A DNA stretch of 64,000 nt from Streptomyces flavidovirens DSM 40150 (GCF_000429085.1 NZ_AUBE01000025.1:29396-93395); one strand, 5' to 3'. Positions 49,873 to 59,510 are shown, counted from the first letter of the stretch. Program-made: numbers and translations. Notes: generated by a model from the letters alone, not told the origin.

Positions 49873-51489
49873 ATGGAACGGCGTACTTTTCTCACCTCGG
49901 CCACGGCCCTCGGCGCCACCGCCGCAGCAGCGGCCTGCACCGGCACCACCACGGGCACGGGTGCCGGCACGGGCGCTCGTACCGGCACCGGCAAAGGCCC
50001 CGGCCCGGCCATCCGTACCTCGGCCTCAGTCACCACCCCCCGGACCCCACCCCCCTCCACCGCCCCCGGCTGGGTCGCCCTCGCCCGCGGTCTCGACGGC
50101 ACGCTCGTCCGCCCCGGCGACGCCGCCTACAAGACCGCCCGCCAGCTCTACAACACCCGCTTCGACAACCTGAAGCCCGCGGCGGTGGCGTACGTAGCGA
50201 ACGAGGCGGACGTCAAGGAGTGCCTGGCCTTCGCCAGGGCACACCGCACCCCCGTAGCCATTCGCAACGGCGGCCACTCCTACGCCGGCTGGTCGACCGG
50301 CAACGGCCGCCTGGTCATCGACGTATCGAAACTCGCCCACGTCAAAGCGAACGGCACCGCCGCCGCCATCGGCGCCGGCGCCAAGCTCATCGACGTCTAC
50401 CAGGGCCTCGCCCGCCAGGGCCGCCGTACCATCCCCGCCGGCTCCTGTCCCACGGTCGGCATCTCAGGTCTGGCCCTCGGCGGCGGCCACGGAGTCGTCT
50501 CCCGTGCGTACGGCCTGACGTGCGACAGTCTCACCTCCGCCACGCTCATCACCGCCGCGGGCAAGCGCCTGCGCTGCACGTCCACCGAGAACCCGGACCT
50601 CTTCTGGGCGCTGCGCGGCGCGGGAAACGGCAACTTCGGCGTAGTGACCGAGCTGACCTTCCGCACCCACCCGGCTCCCGCCGCCGTCACCGCGTACATG
50701 TCCTGGCCCTGGTCGAAGGCCCAGGCCGTCATCACCGCCTGGCAGGAGTGGGGCCCCGCCCAGCCCGACGAGATCTGGTCATCCGCGCACCTCGCCGCCG
50801 GCCCCGGCGGCACGACGCCCAACGTGTCCGTCTCCGCCTTCTCGCTCGGCACCTACGGCGATCTCCAGAACGCCGTCGACCGCCTCGCCGACAAGATCGG
50901 CGCCCCCGCCCGCTCGGTCTCCCTGCGCCGCCGCAGCTACCAGGAGTCGATGCTCGTGTACGCCGGCTGCGCCGGTTTCAGCGACGCCCAGTGCCACCTG
51001 CCGGGCACCACCCCCGGCCGCACGCCGCAGGGAGTCCTCGGCCGCGAGACGTACGCCGCGCGCAGCGACTTCTTCGACCGCTCGCTCTCACCCTCGGGGA
51101 TACGCGAGCTGCTCGCGCGGACCGAGGCGTTCACCCGCCTGCCCGTGTCCCGGGGCGGGGGCGGCAGCATCGCCCTGACCGCGCTCGGCGGCGCGGTGAA
51201 CCGACCGGCCCCGCTCGCGACGGCGTTCGTGCACCGCCGGTCACGGATGCTTGCCCAGTACATCGGCGCCTGGCGCGCGGGCACCCCCGGCACAGCGCAG
51301 CAGACGTGGCTGAAAAACACCCATGGGGCGATGCGCCGGTACGCCTCCGGGGCGGCGTACCAGAACTACACGGACGCGACCCTGACCGACTGGCGGAAGG
51401 CGTACTACGGCGCGGCGGCGGGCCGCCTGACGGAGCTGAAGAAGCGTTACGACCCGGACAGGCTCTTTGACTTCCCGCAGGCGCTTTGA
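49873..51489 (+). CDS. Tat-exported FAD-binding oxidoreductase (berberine-bridge-like, bicovalent FAD)
   Basis: The 538-residue flavoprotein has a twin-arginine signal (MERRTFLTSATALG) followed by a Cys at 22 in AAAACTG that could be lipidated. A Thr/Gly-rich linker leads to an FAD-binding domain of the VAO/BBE type. His135 in RNGGHSYAGWS and Cys192 in AGSCPTVGISG match the two residues that bind FAD covalently. The C-terminal BBE motif NYTDATLTDWRKAYYG is present. Family members oxidise sugars, alkaloids or secondary metabolites; the substrate here is unknown. GGAGG precedes the ATG. Confidence 0.92.
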   Translation: MERRTFLTSATALGATAAAAACTGTTTGTGAGTGARTGTGKGPGPAIRTSASVTTPRTPPPSTAPGWVALARGLDGTLVRPGDAAYKTARQLYNTRFDNLKPAAVAYVANEADVKECLAFARAHRTPVAIRNGGHSYAGWSTGNGRLVIDVSKLAHVKANGTAAAIGAGAKLIDVYQGLARQGRRTIPAGSCPTVGISGLALGGGHGVVSRAYGLTCDSLTSATLITAAGKRLRCTSTENPDLFWALRGAGNGNFGVVTELTFRTHPAPAAVTAYMSWPWSKAQAVITAWQEWGPAQPDEIWSSAHLAAGPGGTTPNVSVSAFSLGTYGDLQNAVDRLADKIGAPARSVSLRRRSYQESMLVYAGCAGFSDAQCHLPGTTPGRTPQGVLGRETYAARSDFFDRSLSPSGIRELLARTEAFTRLPVSRGGGGSIALTALGGAVNRPAPLATAFVHRRSRMLAQYIGAWRAGTPGTAQQTWLKNTHGAMRRYASGAAYQNYTDATLTDWRKAYYGAAAGRLTELKKRYDPDRLFDFPQAL

Positions 51490-51598
51490 GCCGGGCGGCG
51501 GGGGGCGGGCCGGGCGGGCCGAGCGGGCGGGCCGGGCCGGCTCCCCGGCCCGGCCACAGCACACAGGGGTGAGGGCGGGCCCGCGAGAGGACGACCCG

Positions 51599-52348
51599 TC
51601 AGGCAGCGAGGTCGTTGCGCTCGCTGTCGCCGGTTCGCGGCTCGGGAATCACCGCTGACCCGCCGTCACCCGAGCCCGCGCCGAGCCCCAGGCCAGCGCC
51701 AACGCCCGCACCCGCGCCCCGCTCCCCGGACCCCTTCGCCCGTACGAGCCAACCCACCTTCTGCGACCGCGAGATCGCCGCCATCAGCGGCGTCAGCAAC
51801 GCCATCGCGACCGGCGCGAGCAGCAGCGACACGGCCGTACCGAGGGCGAATCCGCCAATGACGTCGGTCGGGTAGTGCACGCCCATGTAGACGCGGCAGA
51901 AGCCTTCCAGGACAGCCAGTCCGATCGCCGCGAGTCCGAACTTCCGGTTGGCGACGAAGACCGCGACGCCGATGGCCATGGCCATCGTCGCGTGGTCGCT
52001 GACGAACGAGTAGTCCGTCTTGCCGGCCACCAGGACGTCAAGTCCCTTGTGGTCGTTGAACGGCCTCGGCCGCTCCACGAACCCCCGGATCGGGATATTG
52101 ATCAGCAGCGCGATCCCGGCCGCCAGCGGCGCCCAGACGAGCCCGGCCACCGAGGTGACCGCGTCCTCACGCCTGCGCACGCTCCACCAGCACCAGAGCG
52201 CCACCAGGACCATGCCGAGCATGATCCCGTACTCACCGACGAACTCCATGACCCGGTCGAACCAGCCCGGCGCATCCGCCGCCAGTCCGTTGATGTCGTA
52301 GAGCAGACTGACGTCGGGGTTCGCCCCATCCAGTGCGAGTCCAGCCAT
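51599..52348 (-). CDS. PAP2-family membrane phosphatase
   Basis: The 249-residue membrane protein has about six helices and the three PAP2 motifs: FVERPRPF (C1), SFVSDHATM (C2) and CRVYMGVHYPTDVIGG (C3, Arg/His/Asp). Such enzymes dephosphorylate undecaprenyl pyrophosphate or phosphatidic acid outside the membrane. The C-terminal 60 residues are a Gly/Ala-rich cytoplasmic tail. ATG at 52348 was preferred over an upstream ATG inside low-complexity DNA. Confidence 0.9.
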   Translation of the reverse strand: MAGLALDGANPDVSLLYDINGLAADAPGWFDRVMEFVGEYGIMLGMVLVALWCWWSVRRREDAVTSVAGLVWAPLAAGIALLINIPIRGFVERPRPFNDHKGLDVLVAGKTDYSFVSDHATMAMAIGVAVFVANRKFGLAAIGLAVLEGFCRVYMGVHYPTDVIGGFALGTAVSLLLAPVAMALLTPLMAAISRSQKVGWLVRAKGSGERGAGAGVGAGLGLGAGSGDGGSAVIPEPRTGDSERNDLAA

Positions 52349-52676
52349 CTGCCGCGGCCCCTTGCCTTGTTGCCTGCTGCGCGGCACACGTGTCTGCGTG
52401 CCGCTCCTGCGAACCCCCGTGGTTCATGCGATGCCATGCCATGCCCTGCGGTGGCATGCCGTGCGATGCCACGCCGTTCGATGGCGTGCCGTGCGATGGC
52501 CATGCCGAGTCGAGTGCCGCCGCGTGGTCAGCGCGACTGTCCCACTCCCCCAGTCCAGAGAACGCCCAGTCGGCGCCCCCCGTTCCACTCTCCACCGAAT
52601 GATCACCATGACGTTATCGAAGAGAGATACATCGCCGCAGCTCAGAGGGTGGCGGTAACAGAGGGTTCAAGCCATG
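52349..52676. other. intergenic region between the PAP2 and transglycosylase genes, with degenerate repeats
   Basis: Both flanking genes are on the minus strand. At about 52428-52508 the DNA is built of variants of ATGCC, GATGGC and GTGCCGTGC with a period near 10 bp. The remaining right part, AT-richer (CATGACGTTATCGAAGAGAG), probably contains the promoter of the PAP2 gene. The open frames here are produced by the repeats and I do not call genes. Confidence 0.5.
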
Positions 52677-53702
52677 TCACGCGCCGCCGCGGTCCTCCGG
52701 CAGGTCCGTGGGAAGCGCTTTCGCGCCATCCTCGGTCACCCGCGTCGCACCAAAGTAATCCGGCGTATCGATCTTGTCGAAGCGAATCACGGCCCCGGTG
52801 TACGGAGCGTTGATCATGTAACCGCCACCGACGTACAACCCGACGTGCCGGATCGCGCGCGAGTTCGTCAGGTCGTCCGAGAAGAACACCAGGTCCCCGG
52901 GCAACAGCTCGTCCCTCGATGGGTGGGGCCCCGCGTTGTACTGATCGTTGGCCACGCGCGGCAGCTCGATCCCGACGGTCCGGTACGCCGCCTGCGTCAG
53001 CCCGGAGCAGTCGAAACGTCCGCCCTGCTCAGGCGTGCCGTTCCCACCCCACAGATACTTCGTCCCGAGCTTCTTCTGCGCGAAATAGATGGCGCCGGCG
53101 GCCTGCCGCGACGGCTCCACGCGCCCGATGGGACGCGCGAAGCTCTGCTCCAGGCTGGTGATGATCTTCACGTAGTTCTGCGTCTCGCGGTACGGCGGGA
53201 CGCCCCCGTACTTGATGACGGCGTACGCGCCCGCGTTGTAGGCGGCGAGCATGTTCTTGGTCTGATCCCCCGGCACGTTCTTGACGTATCCGGCCAATTC
53301 ACAGTCGTACGTCGCGGCTGACGGAATCGCGTCGGCGGGATCCCAGATGTCCCGGTCCCCGTCCTTGTCCCCGTCCACACCGTGGGACGCCCACGTTCCG
53401 GGGATGAACTGCGCGATGCCACGCGCGTTGGCCGGGCTCTGCGCCCGCGGGTTCCAGCCGCTCTCCTGGTACAACTGTGCGGCGAGCAGTGCGGGGTTGA
53501 TGGCCGGGCAGAGATTGCCCCACTTCTGAACCAGCGGCTGGTACAGCCCGGGCACGGCCCCCTTGGCCAGCCCGACCGCCCGCCCGCCACCCGCACCGCC
53601 GACCAGCCCGGCGGCCGCGGAGAAGGTCCCGACGACGAGCAGCGCGACGAAGCACAGGCAGAGCCCGATCCCGATCCCAGTGGCCACCCAGACTTTGCGC
53701 AC
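52677..53702 (-). CDS. bifunctional lytic transglycosylase / NlpC-P60 wall hydrolase (VirB1-like)
   Basis: The 341-residue envelope protein has an N-terminal signal anchor (VATGIGIGLCLCFVALLVVG). An SLT/goose-lysozyme-like domain carries catalytic Glu80 (LYQESGWNP, then GIAQFIPGTW and NMLAAYNAGAYAV). An NlpC/P60 domain follows, with Cys232 in FDCSGLTQAAYR and His in RHVGLYVGGG. A calcium-type Asp loop (GDKDGDRDIWDP) lies in the SLT part. Proteins with this pair of domains serve Gram-positive conjugation systems as wall-piercing VirB1 equivalents. GTG at 53702 follows GGGAGGG. It lies 1.6 kb from, and divergent to, the T4SS-like operon. Confidence 0.9.
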   Translation of the reverse strand: MRKVWVATGIGIGLCLCFVALLVVGTFSAAAGLVGGAGGGRAVGLAKGAVPGLYQPLVQKWGNLCPAINPALLAAQLYQESGWNPRAQSPANARGIAQFIPGTWASHGVDGDKDGDRDIWDPADAIPSAATYDCELAGYVKNVPGDQTKNMLAAYNAGAYAVIKYGGVPPYRETQNYVKIITSLEQSFARPIGRVEPSRQAAGAIYFAQKKLGTKYLWGGNGTPEQGGRFDCSGLTQAAYRTVGIELPRVANDQYNAGPHPSRDELLPGDLVFFSDDLTNSRAIRHVGLYVGGGYMINAPYTGAVIRFDKIDTPDYFGATRVTEDGAKALPTDLPEDRGGA

Positions 53703-53740
53703 CCCTCAACCCTCCCCCATGCCGCGCGGGTTCACTACGG

Positions 53741-53800
53741 TTTTCGCCGCGCGCTGCCGGGTTTCGCCGCGCGCTGCCGGGTTTCACCGCGCTCTGCCGG
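53741..53800. repeat. three copies of a 20-bp tandem repeat
   Basis: GTTTCGCCGCGCGCTGCCGG occurs at 53741 (one mismatch), 53761 (exact) and 53781 (two mismatches), in the promoter region of the transglycosylase gene. The whole 299-base gap up to the DUF397 gene holds no other feature. Confidence 0.85.
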
Positions 53801-54001
53801 GCTACTTGGCCGGCAGCCGTCACAGGAGAGGCGCGAGTACTCCGTGGGGCTTCCCCTGAAGATGAAGATATCGACCGGCCTGACGAATCGCGCGACTTCG
53901 TCCGTAGCATCGCGCAGAGCCTGGCCACACTCCGCACCATCCCCCGCCACATGGGCTCCCCGCCCCGGACCACACCCTGAAGGAGAAGGAGAACGCGAAC
54001 C

Positions 54002-54247
54002 ATGGCTGAGATCCCCACCGACCTGGACTGGATCCGCGCCGCGCCGGAGGGCGAGGACGGGCCCGGGCCCTGGATCGAGATCGCGTTCGGACCGGGGGAC
54101 ATGGTGTACCTCCGGGAGACCAGCGACCCCGAGAACGTCGTCACGACGACCCAGAAGAAGTGGGACGCGTTCGTACTCGGCGTACAGGCCGGCGAATTCG
54201 ACCACTTCGCCGAACTCGACAACGACGACCCCACTCCCGCCGTCTGA
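54002..54247 (+). CDS. DUF397 family protein
   Basis: The 81-residue acidic protein (MAEIPTDLDWIRAAPEGE, VYLRETSDPENVVTTTQKKW, DAFVLGVQAGEFDHFAELD) matches DUF397. In Streptomyces, DUF397 genes usually sit next to an XRE regulator with which they interact (BldB/AbaA-type pairs), but here there is no such partner. AAGGAGAAGGAG precedes the ATG. Confidence 0.85.
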   Translation: MAEIPTDLDWIRAAPEGEDGPGPWIEIAFGPGDMVYLRETSDPENVVTTTQKKWDAFVLGVQAGEFDHFAELDNDDPTPAV

Positions 54248-55280
54248 GTGCCGTTTCCCTGCCGACCCGAGCGTCGCTGAGCTCTTCCTCGGGCTTGGAC
54301 GGGGGCGCTGGTGGGCCTGGGGCGTTGGTTGCGTCTGGGGTGGGGGCCGCCTGGAGTAAGTGTGGCGGCGGAGGCCCGGCCCTCAAGGGCGCTCCTGCGT
54401 CGCGTCGCCTGCGGCGATTGCGCTTCGCTCAACCCTTGACCGCCGAACCTCCGCCGCAATGCTTCTGGGGGGCGGCCCCCGGGGGGAGCCCACGGGGCAG
54501 GCTCGGGGAGTGGTTGCTCGTGCGCTGCCGGGCGGCGGACCCGGTGGATGGGGCGCGGACGGTTCAGGGGCGGCGCGGCCCCTGGTTCGGCGGGTGCGGG
54601 AACGGCCGCTGGTGCGACACCTCCATTCCGAGGCACACGACCACCCACCTCGGCCGACGGCTACTCAGCCGGGCCGACCTGCGGACCGCCCGGTCTGCGG
54701 GTGGGGCGCGACAGTGGAACGGGGAGCCTCCGGCCGGTACGGCGCCCACCCCACCCAGCGGTCGGTCGAGCACAAGGCTTCGGCAAGCGCCGCGCCCGAT
54801 CGCACCACCCAGAAGCGCTTCCGGGCCGTCCGTGTGGGACGAAACGCGCCCGTGATGGCCAGAAGCGATACGGCTGGGACTCGCGGGACTGGGGAGGCGT
54901 GCCGGACTCATCAAGTGCTGAGTTTGTTGCATGTCCGTGCACGTGGTCGTCTCCCAACTCTCCCGAACAGGCCGACCGACTGCTCCCCGGTACTGGACGC
55001 GGTGCCCCGCAGCACCCGGGGACGCCACGTCCGACCAAAGGTGCATAACGCCAGTCATTGCCCGGCGTCACCCCTCGTGATACACAGAGTGACCATACGC
55101 GTTTCCGAATACAACCGTCAGGCAGCGCAGGTCAACGCGGTCCTTCCGGCCACACGTGCGGAGGTCGGGTAAAGACAGGCGCCAAGTCGACATACCAGTG
55201 CGGTTTCATCAGCGAAGATAGAGCGTGACCCCTGCCGTGCGGCAGGGGCGACGAACTACCCGACAGGGGCGGTGACTTAC
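54248..55280. other. 1-kb intergenic region before the T4SS-like operon
   Basis: No frame here has convincing coding character; the open frames on both strands are Pro/Arg/Gly-rich shadows without conserved segments. Stem-loop material such as GGCCCGGCCCTCAAGGGC is frequent in the left half, as in Streptomyces intergenic repeats. The last 250 bases are less GC-rich and probably contain the operon promoter. A TCAC-CCCTC-GTGA inverted repeat at 55068-55080 resembles, weakly, a BldD-type site. Confidence 0.45.
55229..55248 (+). promoter_or_regulatory. 5' UTR hairpin of the T4SS-like operon
   Basis: CCCCTGCC-GTGC-GGCAGGGG is a perfect 8-bp stem 33 bases before the first ATG. It lies in the likely leader and could affect translation or mRNA stability. 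Confidence 0.5.
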
Positions 55281-55589
55281 ATGAACCTGGCAGCCGAAAA
55301 GGGCGACATCACCACCATCATCGGTGGAATCGCCCCGAACTGGGGTCCGTTCGGGACCCTGGGGAACGAAGCCCGCGTCATGATCGAGGTCGTGATGGCT
55401 GTCGCCATTCTCCTCTGCCTCGGAATCGCCATCTGGGGAGCGGCAAAGCAGCGGATCGGCGCGACGGCCCTGAGGGACACGTTCAGCGCGGAGCAGGGCA
55501 AGGGCCTGATCGTCGCCGGCCTCACCGGCGTCTTCATCATCGGCTCGCTCGGCACGCTCTTCACCATCGTGTACGGGATGGCTGTTTAG
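55281..55589 (+). CDS. small two-helix membrane protein, VirB2-like position
   Basis: The 102-residue protein has two transmembrane helices (about 32-51, VMAVAILLCLGIAIWG, and about 74-97, GLIVAGLTGVFIIGSLGTLF) joined by a short basic/polar loop. Size and topology match VirB2/PrgI-type small subunits that head T4SS operons; sequence similarity to a named pilin cannot be claimed. ATG 55281 follows GGGGCGG; a GTG three codons upstream is an alternative. The 180 bases to the next gene contain no other gene. Confidence 0.7.
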   Translation: MNLAAEKGDITTIIGGIAPNWGPFGTLGNEARVMIEVVMAVAILLCLGIAIWGAAKQRIGATALRDTFSAEQGKGLIVAGLTGVFIIGSLGTLFTIVYGMAV

Positions 55590-55769
55590 CCCACCGTCAG
55601 CCAACACCGGGTACCCCCGGCCCACTCCCCCACCCCACCCGTCCGTCGTGCCCATTGGCTGAGGTTGCGTCTCCCTGATGTCGAGTCACCACACCGCGCC
55701 CGCGCGGGAACCAGCACGGCTACCGTCGTACTACGCGGAACTGCAAACGGTTGAGGGGGCGCACGCGGC

Positions 55770-56618
55770 ATGAGTCTCGGCGACGAGCACGGCTACGGCG
55801 GCGACAGCGGTCGTTCTGACCGTGTCGGCGGCTCCGGCCAGACCCGCACACGCCTGCCCGAGGGCGGAGGAAGCGATGTGTACGGGGGCGCGCGACGGCC
55901 CGTACGGACCTCGCGTTCCCTCATCACCGTGGTGGGCGTGGTGGTGCTGCTGATCGCGGCTATCGCATTCGCGAATCGGGGCGGTGGTGAGAACGGCTCG
56001 GACACCGAGGCGAAGACGGGCGGCGCGGCGGAGGCGACGGCCGCGACGGGCGTGAGACCAGTCGAGGGCAAGAACGGCCTGATCCCCTCCGGCTTCGCGC
56101 AGGACGAGCAGGGCGCGCAGTCCGCTGCGGCGAACTTCGCGGTGGCTCTCGTCTCGGCCGACATCCTCAAGCCCGACCGCCGCCAGGAGATCGTGGGGAA
56201 GATCTTTGTTCCGGCGAAAGTCGCAGAGCTGGAGGCCAAGTTCGACAAGGCCTACAGCAAGGAATTCCTCGACAAGGTCGGGCTCGACAAGGACGGCAAC
56301 GCAGCGGCGGGAATGACGTACGTATCGCGCACAGCACCCGTCGGCACCAAGGTCACCGGCTACACGGACAGCACCGCGACTGTCGAAGTCTGGTGCACAG
56401 GCGTGTTCGGTACGGCAGGCGTCGGCTCGACCAACCCGGTGACCAATGACTGGTTCACCATGACGCTCGAGGTCCAGTGGGCAGATGGCGACTGGAAGGT
56501 CGCCAGCTTCTCCCAGAAGGAGGGCCCCGCCCCCGTGAATGCTGACCGAGCGGCCTCCGACGCAGACGAGATCGCCAAGGCAGTCGAGGAGTACGGAGGG
56601 TTCACATATGCCCGGTAG
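55770..56618 (+). CDS. VirB8/TcpC-like bitopic conjugation protein
   Basis: The 282-residue protein has a disordered N-terminus, one transmembrane helix (about 50-68, LITVVGVVVLLIAAIAF) and an outer domain with an NTF2-like pattern: AQSAAANFAVALVSADILKPD, TATVEVWCTGVFGTAGVG and WFTMTLEVQWADGDWKVASF. This is the layout of TcpC/VirB8 scaffold proteins of Gram-positive T4SSs. Its stop overlaps the next gene by 11 bases. Confidence 0.75.
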   Translation: MSLGDEHGYGGDSGRSDRVGGSGQTRTRLPEGGGSDVYGGARRPVRTSRSLITVVGVVVLLIAAIAFANRGGGENGSDTEAKTGGAAEATAATGVRPVEGKNGLIPSGFAQDEQGAQSAAANFAVALVSADILKPDRRQEIVGKIFVPAKVAELEAKFDKAYSKEFLDKVGLDKDGNAAAGMTYVSRTAPVGTKVTGYTDSTATVEVWCTGVFGTAGVGSTNPVTNDWFTMTLEVQWADGDWKVASFSQKEGPAPVNADRAASDADEIAKAVEEYGGFTYAR

Positions 56619-57963
56619 CCCACGCCGCGCGCTGAATCTCACCGCCATCTTCGCGCTCGTACAGACAACGGTCACGCTTCTGGCAACCCGCGCATTCGCC
56701 GCACCGTCGCCGACGCCGACACCGTCCGGCAAGGACAACTGCGACCTCATCGTGGGCCCGGCAAAGGACTACTGCGAAGACGGCGAAGGCGGCGGCCGCT
56801 CCGGCCTGCGCGCCCCCACCGACCCCACCGAGTCCCTCGACCCCCTCTCCTCCCTCGCCAAGGGCTGCGCCGACGCCGCCGCGTGGATTGTGGGGAAGCT
56901 GAGCGATGCCGTGAAGTCGACCGCCAATGTCGACTTCACCAACCCCAAGTTCCTCCAGCAGTACGCCGTCGTCTTCGCCGCCTCCGCCATCCTCACCCTC
57001 GTCCTCTGGCTGCTCGCCGTCGCCAAGCGCGCCATCCGTGGCGTGCCGCTCACGACCGCGCTGTCCGAGGCCATCGGGTTCCTCTGGCTCACCGTCCTCG
57101 CCTCCGCCTTCACGCCGCTGATCCTCTACACCGTCGTATCCGCCACCGACGGCGTCACCGAGGTCATCGCCGCCGGCACCGGCGGGCAGACCGACGTGTT
57201 CTTCGGCTCGTTCGCCGAGGCGCTCAAGAAGGGGGACGACATCGGCGGCGGGCCGATCATGCTGATCGTCGTCTCGCTGGTGACCATCCTCGCGGCCGGG
57301 ATCCTCTTCCTGGAGCTGTTCATCCGCGCCCTGCTGCTCTACGTCGGCGCGCTCCTCGGCGTGGTCATCTACGCGGGACTCGTCGACAAGAACATGTGGG
57401 GCCACGTACGCCGCTGGGCCGGCATCATGATCGCGATCATCATGGTCAAGCCCGTCATCGTGATCGTCCTCGGTCTCGCCGGAGCCCTCTCCGCCGACGA
57501 CGGGCCGAACGCCTTCTCAGCAGTCGTCTCCGGCCTCGCCATCATCCTGCTGGCGATCTTCGCCTCCGGCATGATCTACCGCTTCGTCCCCGGCTTCGGC
57601 GACGAGATCGCCGCCGCCCGCAGCAACCGCAACAAGGCCACCGACGGCGCCCAGGCGGCCGCCGTCATCAGTTCCCCCGCCGCCCTCGTCTCGCAGGGCA
57701 TCAAGACCCACAGCAGCCGTGGCGGCGGAGGCGGGGACCGGGGCGGGAACACCTCGCCGCCCCGCCAGGCCAACCCCGTCAGCGGCGGCGTGGCCGCCCA
57801 CAGCGCCCGCGGATCCGGCGGCGGGACCGGCGGCCTCACGGGTGGAGGAGGCGGAGCCGTCCCTTCCGCCGCGCCCTCGCCCCGTAGCAACAGCACCCAC
57901 ACGAACCGCGGCACCGGCACCACAGGCACCGGCAACAACAGCACAGGAGGTGCAGGGCGTTGA
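56608..57963 (+). CDS. VirB6/TrbL-like polytopic channel protein
   Basis: The 451-residue protein has a cleavable signal peptide (ALVQTTVTLLATRAFA|AP), an extracellular segment with a Cys pair (DNCDL, DYCED) and five or six transmembrane helices between about 112 and 335, including ILFLELFIRALLLYVGALLG. A long Gly/Ser/Thr-rich cytoplasmic tail follows. This is the pattern of VirB6/TrbL inner channel components. GGAGGG precedes the ATG at 56608. Its stop overlaps the next start (TTGA). Confidence 0.78.
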   Translation: MPGSPRRALNLTAIFALVQTTVTLLATRAFAAPSPTPTPSGKDNCDLIVGPAKDYCEDGEGGGRSGLRAPTDPTESLDPLSSLAKGCADAAAWIVGKLSDAVKSTANVDFTNPKFLQQYAVVFAASAILTLVLWLLAVAKRAIRGVPLTTALSEAIGFLWLTVLASAFTPLILYTVVSATDGVTEVIAAGTGGQTDVFFGSFAEALKKGDDIGGGPIMLIVVSLVTILAAGILFLELFIRALLLYVGALLGVVIYAGLVDKNMWGHVRRWAGIMIAIIMVKPVIVIVLGLAGALSADDGPNAFSAVVSGLAIILLAIFASGMIYRFVPGFGDEIAAARSNRNKATDGAQAAAVISSPAALVSQGIKTHSSRGGGGGDRGGNTSPPRQANPVSGGVAAHSARGSGGGTGGLTGGGGGAVPSAAPSPRSNSTHTNRGTGTTGTGNNSTGGAGR

Positions 57964-59510
57964 CGACGCAGTCCCAACCGATCACGCCCCGCCGTACGTA
58001 TCTGATCGGCCGCGCCCGGCCGAACGCGATCGTCGGCAAGAACCGCGAGACCGGCGAGATCGCCCTGATCATCGCCGGCGCGTTCCTCGGCATGATGAGC
58101 GGCCTGCTGGTCCCCGTCCTGTCCCTGCGGATCGTGCTGCTCATGGGCTTCCCGATGCTGGCCCTGATGGCGGTGTACGTCCCGTACAAGCACCGCACCT
58201 TCTACAAATGGTTCGAAATCAACCGCAGTTACAAGCGGACCCTGCGCAACGGCACGACGTACCGCAGCGGCGCCATGGAAGCGGGCGTACGCAGCGACGG
58301 ACGTGAGGTGGAAGTCGGACCTCCGCCCGGCATCGGGCGGATCAACTGGCTCGCCGCCCCCTTCGGGCCCGACGAGATCGCCGTCCTCCTGCACGCCGAC
58401 CGGCGAACGGTCACCGCGGCGATCGAGATCGAAGGACCCGGCGTCGGCCTGCGCGACAGCGAGGACCAGGAGGCGCTGGTCGACCGTTTCGGCACGCTGC
58501 TCAAGCATGTCGCGAACGGCGACGGATTCGTGACCCGGTTGCAGATGCTCGCCCGCACCCTCCCCGCCGACCCCGACGCCCACGCCAAGGACGTCGCCCA
58601 GCGCGGCGACGCGCACGCCCCCGGCTGGCTGAAGGAGTCGTACGACCAGCTCCAGTCCATGGTGTCCACGTCCAGCGAGCAGCACCGCGCCTACCTCGTC
58701 GCCTGCATGCACTACTCCCGCGAGCTCGCCGCCGAGGCCAACGCCATGGCCCGCGCCGCCCGCCCCCACGGCGGTCGCAAGCTCGACCGCGACTCCGGGC
58801 TCGCCGTCGTCATGGCGCGCGAGCTGACCGACATCTGCGCGCGGCTCGCCGAGGCCGACATCCGGGTACGCCAGCCCCTCGGGCAGGGGCGGCTCTCCTC
58901 CCTCGTGCACTCGATGTACGACCCCGATCACCCCATCGACCACATCCAGGCCATGACGAAACGCAACGCCTGGCCGGCCGAGCTGGACGCGATGGAGGCG
59001 ACGTATCTACAGGCGAAAACGCGTGAGTCGTCTACGCGCGCGCCCTGGTGCCACGCCACCGCCTGGGTGAAGGAGTGGCCGATGACGCCGGTCGGGGTCA
59101 ACTTCCTCGCGCCGCTGCTCGTCCACACCCCCGATGTGATCCGCACGGTCGCCGTCACCATGGACCTCGAACCCACCGAGGTCGCCATCGAGCGGATGCT
59201 GACGGAGAAGACCAACGACGAGGCGGAGGCCAGCCGTCAGGCCAAGATGAACCGGACCGTCGACCCGCGCGACATCGCGGCACACGGCCGGCTCGACCAG
59301 CGGGGTGAAGATCTCGCGAGCGGCGCGGCCGGAGTGAACCTGGTCGGGTACATCACTGTGTCGTCGCGTTCACCCGAGGCGCTGGCCCGCGACAAGCGGA
59401 CCATCAGGGCCTCGGCCGGCAAGTCGTATCTGAAGCTGGAGTGGTGCGACCGCGAGCACCACCGGGCGTTCGTCAACACCCTGCCGTTCGCCACCGGTAT
59501 CCGTCGTTAG
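57960..59510 (+). CDS. SCO6880-family protein: VirB3-like helices plus VirB4 N-terminal-like domain
   Basis: The 516-residue protein starts at TTG 57960 behind GGAGGTG, in a TTGA overlap with the previous gene. Two N-terminal helices (about 35-76, ALIIAGAFLGMMSGLLVPVL and following) recall PrgI/VirB3. The soluble rest resembles the N-terminal domain of VirB4/TraC proteins (INWLAAPFGPDEIAVLLHADRR, WPMTPVGVNFLAPLLVHTPD, RRTIRASAG-like end). There is no Walker A motif. The ATPase part is encoded by the next gene, so a normally continuous VirB3-VirB4 unit is split here. Confidence 0.78.
   Translation: MTTQSQPITPRRTYLIGRARPNAIVGKNRETGEIALIIAGAFLGMMSGLLVPVLSLRIVLLMGFPMLALMAVYVPYKHRTFYKWFEINRSYKRTLRNGTTYRSGAMEAGVRSDGREVEVGPPPGIGRINWLAAPFGPDEIAVLLHADRRTVTAAIEIEGPGVGLRDSEDQEALVDRFGTLLKHVANGDGFVTRLQMLARTLPADPDAHAKDVAQRGDAHAPGWLKESYDQLQSMVSTSSEQHRAYLVACMHYSRELAAEANAMARAARPHGGRKLDRDSGLAVVMARELTDICARLAEADIRVRQPLGQGRLSSLVHSMYDPDHPIDHIQAMTKRNAWPAELDAMEATYLQAKTRESSTRAPWCHATAWVKEWPMTPVGVNFLAPLLVHTPDVIRTVAVTMDLEPTEVAIERMLTEKTNDEAEASRQAKMNRTVDPRDIAAHGRLDQRGEDLASGAAGVNLVGYITVSSRSPEALARDKRTIRASAGKSYLKLEWCDREHHRAFVNTLPFATGIRR

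Noticed and set aside
52362..52658. Small ORFs in the ATGCC-rich intergenic region
   Set aside because: They consist of repeat-encoded Met/Pro/Cys/His residues, occur in all frames and have no ribosome binding site.
54564..55071. Overlapping minus-strand ORFs in the 1-kb gap
   Set aside because: They have no conserved motif, no ribosome binding site and shadow-like composition.
55171..55200. WhiG-like promoter (TAAAG and a GACATA segment) upstream of the T4SS-like operon
   Set aside because: With the required 15-base spacing the downstream half matches GCCGATAA at only two positions, and the better match has 12-base spacing. The presence of rsiG elsewhere in the window is not evidence for this site.
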